From assembly GCF_001748245.1 (NCBI RefSeq), contig NZ_BDFO01000001.1, positions 915,345 to 979,344 on the forward strand: 64,000 bases of DNA. Reading direction: 5' to 3'. Position 1 is the first letter of the stretch, and every line of letters begins with the position of its first letter. The stretch comes from Oligoflexus tunisiensis (GTDB lineage: Bacteria; Bdellovibrionota_B; Oligoflexia; Oligoflexales; Oligoflexaceae). A program made the translations under genes and the position numbers. Positions 1-8,063 of the stretch are shown here, one piece after another. The notes beneath the pieces were generated by a model. It was given only the letters and a program-made list of their open reading frames with translations, was not told the DNA's origin and made no database searches.

Positions 1-82
1 AGTCTGTCAACTTGTTGGTTGATGTTTCCAGACGACGCTGAGCGTTGATCGAAGCGATATTGGTCCTAATGCGTAAACCCAT
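1..82 (-). CDS. fliC: flagellin, N-terminal fragment (runs off the window)
   Basis: Only the first 27 codons lie inside the window. They begin MGLRIRTNIASINAQRRLE, the strongly conserved D0 start of bacterial flagellins, which forms the core of the extracellular filament. The ATG at 82 has a strong GACAGGAGG ribosome site eight bases upstream, and a sigma-28-like promoter lies about 60 bp further up. The rest of the gene is outside the window, so filament type and copy number cannot be judged. Confidence 0.9.
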   Translation of the reverse strand, partial: MGLRIRTNIASINAQRRLETSTNKLTD

Positions 83-135
83 ATTCTGACCTCCTGTCAT
101 GGATGCAAATCACATCGTGTGATTCTGTACCATTC

Positions 136-162
136 CTTTCGACAGGCACCCTGAACAGTTTA
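136..162 (-). promoter_or_regulatory. sigma-28 (FliA)-type promoter for the flagellin gene
   Basis: On the minus strand a TAAA box (162-159) is followed, after exactly 15 bases, by GTCGAAAG (143-136). This matches the flagellar sigma-28 pattern TAAA-N15-GCCGATAA at the -35 and at five of eight -10 positions. It lies about 54 bp before the flagellin ATG, a normal leader length. That the flagellin is a late, FliA-controlled gene is inferred from this match. Confidence 0.6.
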
Positions 163-290
163 GTAGAAAGTGCCCTGTATTCGCTTAAGGGCATGGAATG
201 ATTAGGAAAGAATTTCGCGTCAGGGGTTTTTTTTGCCCGGTCCTTGACGTGGGAGGTATAAATTGAAGGATTTTGGGGCCCCGCAAGGGG

Positions 291-992
291 CTACTGAATG
301 CGATGCTGCTGCAGATGCTGGATGAATTTACGAATGAACTCCTGCCCGAACGCATAGGGACGTTCTTCCTGGGACACATCGATGTTTTGATTTTGCACAA
401 AATCGGGTCCGGCTTCGGGATGGGCCTGAATGCCCCAGATGGGCAGATGTTTATGCGCGAAGGCTTCAACCTTGCAAACATCACTGCTGGCAACGCTTTC
501 CGTGTCATTTGGAAGTTGGGTCACAGCTTCCGCATGCGAGACGATGAAGCGCCCCGACGTTCCCGCCTCACCCCAGAAGCCGCGTTTGGTAAATTGAATC
601 GTGCGCATACCCTTGAACTTGGTCCGATCGGGCTGAACAAATTCCACTGTTCCACCCAGAAGATGCGCCAAAAGTTGGTGACCATAACAAATGCCAAGGA
701 TCGGCAAACCTTCCTTGATGCGCTCCAAAACCCAGGCGTTGAGGGAATCCTGCCAAGGCAGACCTTCATACACGGAAGCACCGCTGCCAAAAATAACTAG
801 AGCATCCGGCTTTTGCGGGACCAGGGACAGCGAAGTCATGCCAAAGAGTGCCGGCAAATGGAAGCTGAGGCTCAGTTCGGGGGCCGCGAGGACCATACGG
901 TTAAAGTTATCGAGTTCCGGAACGCGGACAGCCGGATCAATGACAGCCAAATGGAGGGGACGGAGTAATGCACTCAATGTTTTTGTCCTCAC
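291..992 (-). CDS. class I glutamine amidotransferase domain protein (GMP synthase-like)
   Basis: A 233-residue stand-alone class I glutaminase. The nucleophile elbow GICYGHQ lies near residue 100 and the His-Glu pair of the triad in GIQAHPE near 190. Such proteins release ammonia from glutamine or act as gamma-glutamyl hydrolases; the substrate cannot be told here. The frame opens at GTG 992, but TTG at 977 has a better ribosome site (GAGG eight bases before) and may be the true start. A GC-rich hairpin (278-291) overlaps the stop codon. The gene runs toward the flagellin gene on the same strand but with a 208-bp gap and a separate flagellar promoter, so the two are probably not co-regulated. 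Confidence 0.8.
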   Translation of the reverse strand: MRTKTLSALLRPLHLAVIDPAVRVPELDNFNRMVLAAPELSLSFHLPALFGMTSLSLVPQKPDALVIFGSGASVYEGLPWQDSLNAWVLERIKEGLPILGICYGHQLLAHLLGGTVEFVQPDRTKFKGMRTIQFTKRGFWGEAGTSGRFIVSHAEAVTQLPNDTESVASSDVCKVEAFAHKHLPIWGIQAHPEAGPDFVQNQNIDVSQEERPYAFGQEFIRKFIQHLQQHRIQ

Positions 993-1140
993 AACTCAAG
1001 GAAGCGGAACGACCTTGCCCCTCAGTATTTCATCCTTCGTCAGGGCATGCAATTTGCTTTGCCTCATGGATCGCACTTGTGGCAAGATCCGGTTTATTGG
1101 GCAAACTATGCAAGATGAATCTGTAAAGGAAGCATAGCTG

Positions 1141-1731
1141 ATGCTTGAACATATTCGTGCCAGCTTGGAAGAAGCCCGTACGGCCCTCGAGGATCTCCTG
1201 AGGAATGAACAGGCCCAGCGTCGGATCGCCGATGCCGCCGGGGTTCTGATCACCTGCTTCAAGGCCCGGGGCCATGTCTATTCCTGTGGGAACGGTGGCT
1301 CGATGTGTGATGCCATGCATTTCGCCGAGGAACTTTCCGGTCGCTTTCGTCAGGATCGCCCCGCCCTGGGCGCTATCGCTATGGGTGATGGCGCGCATAT
1401 CACCTGCGCCGGCAACGATTTTGGCTTTGATGCGGTCTTTTCACGCTTCGTCGAAGCCCAGGGGCGCCCCGGTGATGTCCTTTTGGGCATCAGCACCAGC
1501 GGAAAAAGTCCCAACGTCATTAAAGCTGCGGAAACCGCCAAGGCCCTGGGCATGAAGGTGATCACGCTGACGGGAAAACCCGACAGTGCTCTAGGCAGGC
1601 TGGCTGATGTGGATATCTGCACCCCGGGGGGCCGTTTTGCCGACCGGGTTCAGGAGCTGCATATTAAAGTGATCCATACTCTGATCGAACTCGTGGAACG
1701 CGGCATGTTCACCAGCAACTATGGGAGTTGA
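1141..1731 (+). CDS. gmhA: phosphoheptose isomerase (SIS domain)
   Basis: Converts sedoheptulose 7-phosphate to D-glycero-D-manno-heptose 7-phosphate, the first step of ADP-heptose synthesis for the LPS core. The 196 residues match the usual GmhA length. The phosphate-binding SIS motif [17 protein letters not shown] is present (canonical GNGGSxxDAxH), followed by [11 protein letters not shown] and the C-terminal helix [14 protein letters not shown] with the conserved catalytic-site Glu and His. The ATG at 1141 follows a GGAAGC site. The stop is close to the next gene (HIT protein) and manA follows, suggesting a three-gene unit. A heptosyltransferase that would use the product lies at 19.4 kb. 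Confidence 0.92.
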   Translation: MLEHIRASLEEARTALEDLLRNEQAQRRIADAAGVLITCFKARGHVYSCGNGGSMCDAMHFAEELSGRFRQDRPALGAIAMGDGAHITCAGNDFGFDAVFSRFVEAQGRPGDVLLGISTSGKSPNVIKAAETAKALGMKVITLTGKPDSALGRLADVDICTPGGRFADRVQELHIKVIHTLIELVERGMFTSNYGS

Positions 1732-1739
1732 AAAAGCCC

Positions 1740-2084
1740 ATGAGCGAAACCCTTTTTGATAAAATTTTGAAGCGGGAAGTTCCGGCCAAGGTCGCTTACG
1801 AAGATGAGGCCGTCCTGGCTTTTCATGATATTGCCCCGCAGGCTCCCATTCATATTCTGGTTATTCCGAAAAAAAAGTGGGCGCGCTTCGCTGACTTTCG
1901 AGCGGCCGATCCGGAGGCGATCGGGCACTATATGATATCCATTGCGAAAGCAGCCGAACATGTAGGTTTGGAAGCCGGCGGTTACCGCGTGGTTTTTAAT
2001 AATGGCAAGGATGCCCAACAGACCGTTGATTATATTCACGCCCATATCCTGGGCGGTCGCGGTTTGCGGTGGCCCCCGGGGTGA
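1740..2084 (+). CDS. HIT-family nucleotide hydrolase (HinT-like)
   Basis: HinT-type proteins are small cytosolic purine nucleoside phosphoramidases. The family hallmarks are present: the N-terminal LFDKILKREVPAKVAYED, HILVIPKKK, and a C-terminal HIT region ending ILGGRGLRWPPG, almost identical to the HINT tail. The histidine triad reads Y-I-H-A-H, so the first His of the usual H-x-H-x-H is Tyr; the last His, the catalytic one, is retained. A TTG at 1728 overlapping the gmhA stop could also open the frame, but ATG 1740, with GGGAG 12 bases upstream and the normal MSETLFDKI start, is preferred. It lies between gmhA and manA. Confidence 0.88.
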   Translation: MSETLFDKILKREVPAKVAYEDEAVLAFHDIAPQAPIHILVIPKKKWARFADFRAADPEAIGHYMISIAKAAEHVGLEAGGYRVVFNNGKDAQQTVDYIHAHILGGRGLRWPPG

Positions 2085-2087
2085 ACC

Positions 2088-3182
2088 ATGAAACTCTCGC
2101 AGGCGATGAAGCTGTCACCGGATCTTTTTACGCCGTTGACCCGAACTCCCTGGGCTGGTCGCCTGATCGGACCACTCTATAAGAAAGATATCCTGCCGGC
2201 TTCAGTGCATGAGCCGATCGGGGAAGTCTGGGAAGTTTCCTGCGATCCTGATTTTCCCTCTCAGGTTTTGGGACATGATGTCTCCCTCCTGGAATTGATT
2301 CAGCAAAAACCGGAGGCGATGCTTTCGCCAGAATACGTGCAGGAGCATGGTGTCACCTGTGAGATCCTGATCAAATTACTCAATGCTGATGATCCACTTT
2401 CGGTACAGGTGCATCCGGAAGACGACGATCCCCATCTGAAGCCTTTGGAATGTGGCAAGCCGGAGTCCTGGCTGGTGCTGCATGCTGAACCGGGAGCCGG
2501 ACTTTACCTCGGTTTTTCCAGGCCCATATCCCATCAGGATCTTGAGCGCATGCTGGAAAAGGATGAAGACCTGCGGCCGGTTTTGCAATTTGTGCCGGTG
2601 AAACCCGGTGACTACTTTGATATCAAGCCTGGTGTTCCGCATGCGATCGGCCCTGGCCTTGTCCTGCTGGAACCGCAGCGCATTCTGTTCGGTAAAAGCG
2701 GCAAGACCTATCGTTTTTGGGATTGGGGTCGGCGCTATGATGAGCGCGGACGTGTGGATCCGGTAAAGGGTAAAAGCCGTCCCCTCCATATTACGGAAGC
2801 GCTGCGGATTATCAAACCCATGGAGCAGGTGGGCGAGGGCTTTGTCTCCACGCTAAGGCGGCAGGCGATCCTGCAAAAACCTGTGCATGGACTTGAGGCT
2901 TATACTTATCCAGCGAACGATGACTACCAGGTGATACGCCTGGAGATGAAGGCCGGCGTCGCCTTTCTGCTTGAGATCCAGAAAGGCTTTGGCACTCTTG
3001 TAAGTTTGGCAGGTCGCTTCATTTGTCAGGGTTTGCACGGCGATTCCCAAAGGTTTATTGGGGGCGAACCTGGTTTTCTTCCGCATAAGGCCATGCCGAT
3101 GGTGATGCGGGCCGAAGACGATAGCAGCTGTGTTGTGGTCATACCAAAGGGTGCTGAGCTCCAGCTGAAGCCTTTGCAGTAG
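2088..3182 (+). CDS. manA: mannose-6-phosphate isomerase, class I
   Basis: Zinc enzyme interconverting mannose 6-phosphate and fructose 6-phosphate, feeding GDP-mannose and surface polysaccharides. The 364 residues are typical of bacterial class I enzymes. Metal-site segments are visible: LSVQVHPEDDDPH near residue 105 (the QxH and Glu ligands) and KPGVPHAIGPGLVLLEPQ near 185 (His ligand). It starts at ATG 2088, three bases after the HIT stop, so the two are almost certainly translated together. It is the last gene of the gmhA-HIT-manA unit, and a gap of about 180 bp follows before a convergent gene. Confidence 0.9.
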   Translation: MKLSQAMKLSPDLFTPLTRTPWAGRLIGPLYKKDILPASVHEPIGEVWEVSCDPDFPSQVLGHDVSLLELIQQKPEAMLSPEYVQEHGVTCEILIKLLNADDPLSVQVHPEDDDPHLKPLECGKPESWLVLHAEPGAGLYLGFSRPISHQDLERMLEKDEDLRPVLQFVPVKPGDYFDIKPGVPHAIGPGLVLLEPQRILFGKSGKTYRFWDWGRRYDERGRVDPVKGKSRPLHITEALRIIKPMEQVGEGFVSTLRRQAILQKPVHGLEAYTYPANDDYQVIRLEMKAGVAFLLEIQKGFGTLVSLAGRFICQGLHGDSQRFIGGEPGFLPHKAMPMVMRAEDDSSCVVVIPKGAELQLKPLQ

Positions 3183-3324
3183 GAGGAGGTCCGGATCCGG
3201 TTCCCGGTTGAGTGGAAATGATCAGATCGAAAACTGGCAAAAACACTCAGACTGCCCTCTTGGGCTCCTGGTCGTGTTATTCTTTTAAAATCGGGTTTTA
3301 AAGGGCGTGAAGGAGAGGGGAAAG

Positions 3325-3355
3325 GCTCCCGTTCAACAGATGAACTCAGGAGCCA
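3325..3355 (-). terminator. probable terminator of the HU gene
   Basis: Eight bases beyond the HU stop, on the minus strand, GGCTCC pairs with GGAGCC (3355-3350 with 3330-3325), enclosing a second inverted repeat GTTCA/TTGAAC. A pyrimidine-rich tract with a short T run follows, not a long clean one. The arrangement is hairpin-plus-tract but the U-run is weak, so efficiency is uncertain. It could act on both convergent units (manA and HU). Confidence 0.5.
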
Positions 3356-3363
3356 TGGCGAGC

Positions 3364-3636
3364 TTATTTCACAGCTTCTTTCAGCTCTTTGCCGGGACGG
3401 AACACTGGAACTTTGCGAGCAGGAATTTGGATCTCTTCACCTGTCTGTGGGTTGCGACCCATACGAGCCTTGCGGTTCGAGACAGAGAAAGTGCCAAAGC
3501 CAACCAGCTTCACGCCATCTTTCTTTTTGATGTTCTTGGTGACGACTTCGATGAAAGCGTCCAAAGACTTTTCAGTGTCGGATTTGGTCAGGCCTGTGAC
3601 TTTGGTCATTGCTTCAACCAACTCGGCTTTGTTCAT
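3364..3636 (-). CDS. hup: HU-family nucleoid DNA-binding protein
   Basis: A 90-residue histone-like protein that bends and compacts DNA. It begins MNKAELVEAM, the standard HU start, and carries the family signature GFGTFSVSNRKARMGRNPQTGE followed by the beta-arm IQIPARKVPVFRPGK. The ATG at 3636 has GGAGG seven bases upstream. It is monocistronic, with a 242-bp AT-richer upstream region holding its promoter and a hairpin just after the stop. Whether it is the main HU or one of several paralogs cannot be told. Confidence 0.95.
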   Translation of the reverse strand: MNKAELVEAMTKVTGLTKSDTEKSLDAFIEVVTKNIKKKDGVKLVGFGTFSVSNRKARMGRNPQTGEEIQIPARKVPVFRPGKELKEAVK

Positions 3637-3878
3637 GGAAACCTCCAATGGCTTGAATCGAAATGGAACTTGGGTACGCAGCTAAAGGTTTACAGGCTAT
3701 GCGTTTGTTGTCAAGATTTAGTATCTTGGCAGACATTTTTTTTAGCTTTTGTGCAGGGTGCTCGTCAAGAATTTGGTAATTTGCATATTCAGGTTTTACA
3801 ATTTCTCCAGACTCCAGGGCTGCACATGGGCTCTCAAAGCCCACCAGGAGCCATGTCTGGGACCATGAGGTAAGGAAC

Positions 3879-4478
3879 ATGATGCGCAGTCTTCTCTGCT
3901 TCCTGGTCATCTGTGTGTATAGTATGAGCACCCTGGCAAAGGCCAGGACCCTTGATCGGCTTGTTCTGGAGATCAATGGCAAGTCTTATAGTCAAAGGCA
4001 GATAGAAATCTACCAGGCTCTCCGTACTATAGCTTCAGGCGAGCCATCTGACAAGGGTTTGCCGGGTCCTGCCTATTGGCTTGTGTCGCTGGAGAGTTTC
4101 CGCAATGAGATGATGATCTACATAAATATCGAAAATGATGCAGAGAAGATGGAAAAGCTCCAGGGGGATAACAAAGCCATAAGGCAGGTGCAGGAAAAGC
4201 TGGAGGCCTTGGTGGCCACCGATGACAAATGGCGTGACTTCCACCGTCGCTACTCGATCAGTGATAGGGAAGTGACCGCGCACCTCATTCGAATGTTTAA
4301 GGTCCAGGCTTATCTGGAAAGCCGTGGACGGCCTGCCACAACAGGGCAGGGAGTCTTATCGGGTTACCGAAAAATCGATGTCGCTGAACCATGGTTTATG
4401 ACAATCTTCCATGCCACCCCGCATCGTCTCTATGATCGGGCGCGGACATATCAGGTCATCGAACCCTTTGGGGGATGA
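3879..4478 (+). CDS. exported protein with SurA-like N-terminal region
   Basis: A 199-residue protein with a clear signal peptide (MMRSLLCFLVICVYSMSTLAKA). The mature start LDRLVLEINGKSYSQRQIEIYQAL resembles the N-terminal chaperone helix of SurA/PpiC-type foldases, where a 'V-x-V-N-G-x-x-I-T' strand precedes a long helix. No parvulin domain follows. The rest is charged and helical and not recognised. ATG 3879 (a second ATG follows immediately) has AGGTAAGG upstream. The stop lies three bases before the next gene, so they are probably co-transcribed. Function unknown; a periplasmic chaperone-like role is only a guess. Confidence 0.75.
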   Translation: MMRSLLCFLVICVYSMSTLAKARTLDRLVLEINGKSYSQRQIEIYQALRTIASGEPSDKGLPGPAYWLVSLESFRNEMMIYINIENDAEKMEKLQGDNKAIRQVQEKLEALVATDDKWRDFHRRYSISDREVTAHLIRMFKVQAYLESRGRPATTGQGVLSGYRKIDVAEPWFMTIFHATPHRLYDRARTYQVIEPFGG

Positions 4479-4481
4479 AGG

Positions 4482-4952
4482 TTGGACAGGACAGTCGAAG
4501 TGAAAATTTATCAAGGGACCGCGGAAGAAAAAGAGGCTCTGGCTCGTATTTGTCAGGAATGGACGCTGAAAGAGTTCTGGCCCTATGAGGAATTTTTGGT
4601 GTCACTCAAGATTCCGGGCACGTTTCTTCTTTTTCAGTCGGAGAACAATCAATGGCTTTCGCTCGCCCTTGGTCGCACTTTGGGTGGTGAAACCGAGCTC
4701 TTTTATATCTATGTCAGTCCCCGAGCTCGACGTCGTGGTCTTGCGGATGAGCTGCTCACCGCGTTTTGTGAACATGCCCTGCGCGACTGGTCCTGTGAAC
4801 GAGTCATGCTGGAAGTCCGGCCCAGTAACCTTGCGGCACAAAGGCTTTATGAAAAGCATGGTTTTGAGAAAATGTCTGTTCGCAAGGGCTATTATCAGAA
4901 TGGCGAAGACGCTCTGATCTATGAAAAAACCTTGAAAGCCTTCGACGCCTGA
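4482..4952 (+). CDS. GNAT-family N-acetyltransferase (RimI-like)
   Basis: A 156-residue GNAT acetyltransferase, transferring acetyl from acetyl-CoA. The acetyl-CoA loop is YVSPRARRRGLADELL near residue 85 (canonical V-x-x-x-x-R-G-x-G/A). The C-terminal NLAAQRLYEKHGFEKMSVRKGYYQNGEDALIYEK is typical of RimI-type protein N-alpha-acetyltransferases. The actual substrate is not determined. The frame opens at TTG 4482 with GGGGATGAAGG just upstream; GTG 4500 is an alternative. It sits three bases after the exported protein gene. Confidence 0.85.
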   Translation: MDRTVEVKIYQGTAEEKEALARICQEWTLKEFWPYEEFLVSLKIPGTFLLFQSENNQWLSLALGRTLGGETELFYIYVSPRARRRGLADELLTAFCEHALRDWSCERVMLEVRPSNLAAQRLYEKHGFEKMSVRKGYYQNGEDALIYEKTLKAFDA

Positions 4953-5115
4953 TTCAGGTCCTTGTTTCCAAATCATAGGCGAGTGTAATCAGAAATGGTC
5001 AACAGGCGGGGGTCGGGCAGCGACAAAGAGGAATTATGGACGATTGGAAACAAAGACCTCATTAACCATACAAAAGCATGGTCCCTCTTGCAACTTCAAA
5101 AAGGAAGATGAATTC

Positions 5116-6750
5116 ATGTCAGCCTCTCTTCAGGCATCGGCGGCGCGGCTGCTGATTTTGGTGCCTGTCTATAATCACGCCGCCTCGCTGGGCAAGGTTC
5201 TGCGTGAACTCGGTGCGGTGAATCTGCCGGTCCTTATTGTCGATGATGGCAGTACGGATGCGATCGCGGCGGTGCTCCAGGACTTCCCGCAGCACACGGT
5301 TCTGAAACATGATGTCAATCGAGGCAAGGGTGAGGCCCTGCGAACCGGCATGCAATGGGCCATGAGCCAGGGCTATACGGCCGTGTTGACCTTCGATGCC
5401 GACGGCCAGCATCGGGTGGAGGACATCCCCAAACTCATGTCCGCCTGGGAAAAGGATCCGTCCGCGCTTTATATCGGGGTGCGTGACTTCCGGTCAGCCT
5501 GCAGTGGACCGGTGCCCCGAGGCTCCAAAATAGGCCGCTGGTGGTCGAATTTTTTTGTATGGGTTGAGACCGGTGAGTGTCTTCAGGATACTCAGTCGGG
5601 TCTGCGAATTTATGGATTGCATCGGCGTCTCTTGCGCCATCTCAAAGCCCAGCGCTACCATTTCGAAGTGGAAATTCTGGTGCGTGCGGTGTGGATGGGT
5701 TTGCCTGTGCATACGGTCCCGGTCGGCGTGATTTATCCGCGGCCCGAGGAGAGGGTTTCCCATTTTCGCGCCTGGGTGGATACCTTTCGTATGGTAGGGC
5801 TCCATATTCAATTTCTTGTGCTGCGGCTTTTGATGGTCCTCGGACTCTACCGGCAGCGCTCGCTCAAGGGTCATGAGGAAATCAGCGGTTCCGGACTGAT
5901 GGCCTGGCTCGTGCAACGGCTGGGGATTCGCTTCTGTTATACACTTATGATCCTCCCGGTTGTGTTCATCTTTCTCAAGGAGAGCTCACGGCGGGCGGCG
6001 ATTATGGAATTTCATGCTCAGCTCAGGCCAGCCGCGAGTCGGCTCGGACGCTGGAAGGCGAGCCTCAGTAACTTCTGGTATTTCGGAATGAGCTTGCTCG
6101 ATCGTTTGAATCCCGCGGGAAATTCCAGCATCCTGGCCCCGGCCAGTCTGAGTGAAGAAACCTGGCGGCAGCTCCTCGGACAGGGCAGCATCTTTGTGGG
6201 GGCGCACTATGGGGATTGGTTTCTCGTGGCCCTGCACAAGCGCGATGTTTTTGATCGACCGATGGGCCTGGTGATGGATCCGCGCGGGACACCGGACTTT
6301 ATGGAAAAGATCATGGATATCTATGGCGGACGGATCTGCATCATCGATCCGTTTCAGGAGCCTTTGGCTTTTGCGCTCGAGGTGAAACAGATCCTGGATG
6401 AAGGCGGCAATGTCTGTTTTCTTGGGGATCGTTTGCAGGGCAAGGCGCGGGAATATTGTGTGAGTCTGCCCTTCCTCGGCAAGGAGGCCGCGTTCCTGCA
6501 GGCCCCGTTTGAATTGGCTCTGCGCCTGCGGGTGCCGGTTCTTTACTTCGGCTGCACCAAACAGGGCATCACCCCCGCGGCACCTTATCAGATTTTCCTC
6601 CATTCCATTTATGATGGGCGTGAGCGTCTGCCCGCCCGGGTTCTGGTGGAGCGCTATGTGGGGCATCTGGAAAAGCAGGTGCAGACCGCCCCTCAGCACT
6701 GGTTTAATTTTATTCCGTTCTGGCGCCAGCTCGAATCGGAAGGAGCGTAA
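5116..6750 (+). CDS. glycosyltransferase family 2 - lysophospholipid acyltransferase fusion (APE type)
   Basis: A 544-residue bifunctional protein. Residues 12-230 are a GT2 domain with LLILVPVYNH, VDDGSTD (43-49), the metal site DADGQH (94-99) and TQSGLR. Two hydrophobic stretches (about 230-245 and 272-287) suggest membrane attachment. Residues 290-540 are an LpxL/HtrB-type acyltransferase with GAHYGDW (362-368) and GDRLQGK (437). This fusion order is characteristic of aryl-polyene and flexirubin gene clusters, where the two activities are thought to attach the polyene to a membrane lipid. ATG 5116 has AAGGAAG eight bases upstream; an upstream TTG (5044) lacks a site. The last 12 codons are tandemly triplicated into the gap before the AMP-ligase. 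Confidence 0.9.
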   Translation: MSASLQASAARLLILVPVYNHAASLGKVLRELGAVNLPVLIVDDGSTDAIAAVLQDFPQHTVLKHDVNRGKGEALRTGMQWAMSQGYTAVLTFDADGQHRVEDIPKLMSAWEKDPSALYIGVRDFRSACSGPVPRGSKIGRWWSNFFVWVETGECLQDTQSGLRIYGLHRRLLRHLKAQRYHFEVEILVRAVWMGLPVHTVPVGVIYPRPEERVSHFRAWVDTFRMVGLHIQFLVLRLLMVLGLYRQRSLKGHEEISGSGLMAWLVQRLGIRFCYTLMILPVVFIFLKESSRRAAIMEFHAQLRPAASRLGRWKASLSNFWYFGMSLLDRLNPAGNSSILAPASLSEETWRQLLGQGSIFVGAHYGDWFLVALHKRDVFDRPMGLVMDPRGTPDFMEKIMDIYGGRICIIDPFQEPLAFALEVKQILDEGGNVCFLGDRLQGKAREYCVSLPFLGKEAAFLQAPFELALRLRVPVLYFGCTKQGITPAAPYQIFLHSIYDGRERLPARVLVERYVGHLEKQVQTAPQHWFNFIPFWRQLESEGA

Positions 6751-6822
6751 CCGTTCCGGCGTCATCTCGAATCGGAAGGAGCGTAACCGTTCCGGCGTCA
6801 ACTCGAATCGGAAGGAGCCTAA
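6715..6822 (+). repeat. three exact-length 36-bp tandem copies of a gene end
   Basis: Three contiguous 36-bp units: 6715-6750, 6751-6786 and 6787-6822. Unit 1 is the last 12 codons of the preceding gene including its TAA; units 2 and 3 differ from it at a few positions and from each other at two. Each copy encodes the same peptide tail (P-F-W/R-R-Q/H-LESEGA-stop) in the same frame and each carries GGAAGGAG. The copy in unit 3 lies seven bases before the TTG start of the AMP-ligase and serves as its ribosome site. There are no spacers, so this is not a CRISPR. Confidence 0.95.
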
Positions 6823-6824
6823 GT

Positions 6825-8063
6825 TTGAATTGGTCCGAACTTTTTGCACGCGCGGAGCGGGTGAAGAATGAGGTGCTGGCGGAAGCCTGGCGGCAGGAAC
6901 GGCCTCTGCTGTTGCAGCCGACGACGCGATCAGGAAGTCTTTTGCTGCTCGCGGTGGGATTTCTGTGGCCATTTGAAGTGCTGCTGGATGAAAAAAACCT
7001 TTTGCGGGATGCGGACGCCTTTCGTTTGGATGAAGCATTGATTCCTGAGGATTGGCTCCCCGATACCGCTTTAATTGAAGCGGATCCTCATGCGCCCGAA
7101 CCCTGGACACGGCTTGAGGAATGGCAGCTGACGCTTTGCACCTCGGGGTCAACCGGTGAGCCGAAGCGGATTCAAAAAACCGGAGCCGGTCTGCTGGCCG
7201 AGGTTCGTGATCTGGTTGGAATTTATCAGTGGCATGACCAGGATGTGATCCTTTCACTGGTGAGTCCCTTGCATATCTATGGGCTGCTTCATAGTTTCAT
7301 TTTGCCCTGGTTTTGTCGGGCCACGGTGGAGTTTGTCGGCTTTCAGGATGGGCCGGTGGATCCGCTGACTTTATCGAGTTCGCGTTATGCCGGTGTGATA
7401 GCCGTGCCTGCGACCTGGAGTTTTGTGAAGGATCTCCTGGACACGAAATCCCTTGGCACCCTTGTGATGTCGGGAGCCCCCTTTGGAGACAAGAGACGGC
7501 GCGAACTGCAGTGGCTGTCCCGGCAGCCGACCCGCGCCTGGGAAATATTGGGCAGTACGGAAACGGGCGGAATCGGAGCGCGTTCGCTTCTGGGCGCTGA
7601 TGATTTTTTTCAGTGCCTGCCCTCGGTGAGGATTCTTGAAGAGAATGGGCAGCAGTGGGTGGAGTCTCCTTATGTCAAGCCTGCTCCACGCTGGCCTTTG
7701 GCGGATCGACTGGAGCTGCTCGGAGCCGGCCGATTTTTGCATCAGGGCCGCAGCGATCGTATTTTCAAATACGCAGGCCAGCGTTATGCGCTCGGTGAAG
7801 TGGAGAAAGGTTTAAACCTGACGTTTCATCAGGCGGAAACCTTCGCGCAATTTCATGTGGATGATAACGTGGCCCAAGGCGGCTGGCTGGAAGCCTGGGT
7901 CGAGAGCGCCGATCAACCTGTGGACGCAGCACGGCGCCAGCGTTATCAGGAGGCCACCCGCGCGCCCTTTCCACACGTGCTTCATTTCCTGCCGCAATTC
8001 CCCCGTGATACGCAGGGGAAATTGCAGATCATGCGCAAGGTTTGCAGCGACTCTCCCCTTTGA
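6825..8063 (+). CDS. AMP-dependent ligase of the aryl-polyene type
   Basis: A 412-residue ANL-family adenylating enzyme, shorter than most acyl-CoA ligases (about 500). The phosphate loop is TLCTSGSTGEPKR (103-115), the A5 motif GSTETGG (243-249), the A7-A8 region DRLELLGAGRFLHQGRSD with YALGEVE, and the C-terminal lysine is in QGKLQIMRK (about 400). In aryl-polyene loci a compact ligase like this activates the aromatic starter acid and loads an acyl carrier protein; that role is inferred from context. TTG 6825 is chosen because AGGAG of the third 36-bp repeat is optimally placed. Its 3' end overlaps the convergent cytochrome gene by 35 bp. Confidence 0.85.
   Translation: MNWSELFARAERVKNEVLAEAWRQERPLLLQPTTRSGSLLLLAVGFLWPFEVLLDEKNLLRDADAFRLDEALIPEDWLPDTALIEADPHAPEPWTRLEEWQLTLCTSGSTGEPKRIQKTGAGLLAEVRDLVGIYQWHDQDVILSLVSPLHIYGLLHSFILPWFCRATVEFVGFQDGPVDPLTLSSSRYAGVIAVPATWSFVKDLLDTKSLGTLVMSGAPFGDKRRRELQWLSRQPTRAWEILGSTETGGIGARSLLGADDFFQCLPSVRILEENGQQWVESPYVKPAPRWPLADRLELLGAGRFLHQGRSDRIFKYAGQRYALGEVEKGLNLTFHQAETFAQFHVDDNVAQGGWLEAWVESADQPVDAARRQRYQEATRAPFPHVLHFLPQFPRDTQGKLQIMRKVCSDSPL

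Noticed and set aside
6715-6822. CRISPR array
   Set aside because: Units of 36 bp are contiguous with no spacers and no cas genes are in the window. The same applies to the 37-bp units at 55.3 kb.
5986-7257. Long minus-strand open frame (423 codons) opposite the glycosyltransferase gene
   Set aside because: It is antisense to a gene with clear catalytic motifs, has no ribosome site or family features, and stays open because of the codon bias of the sense strand.
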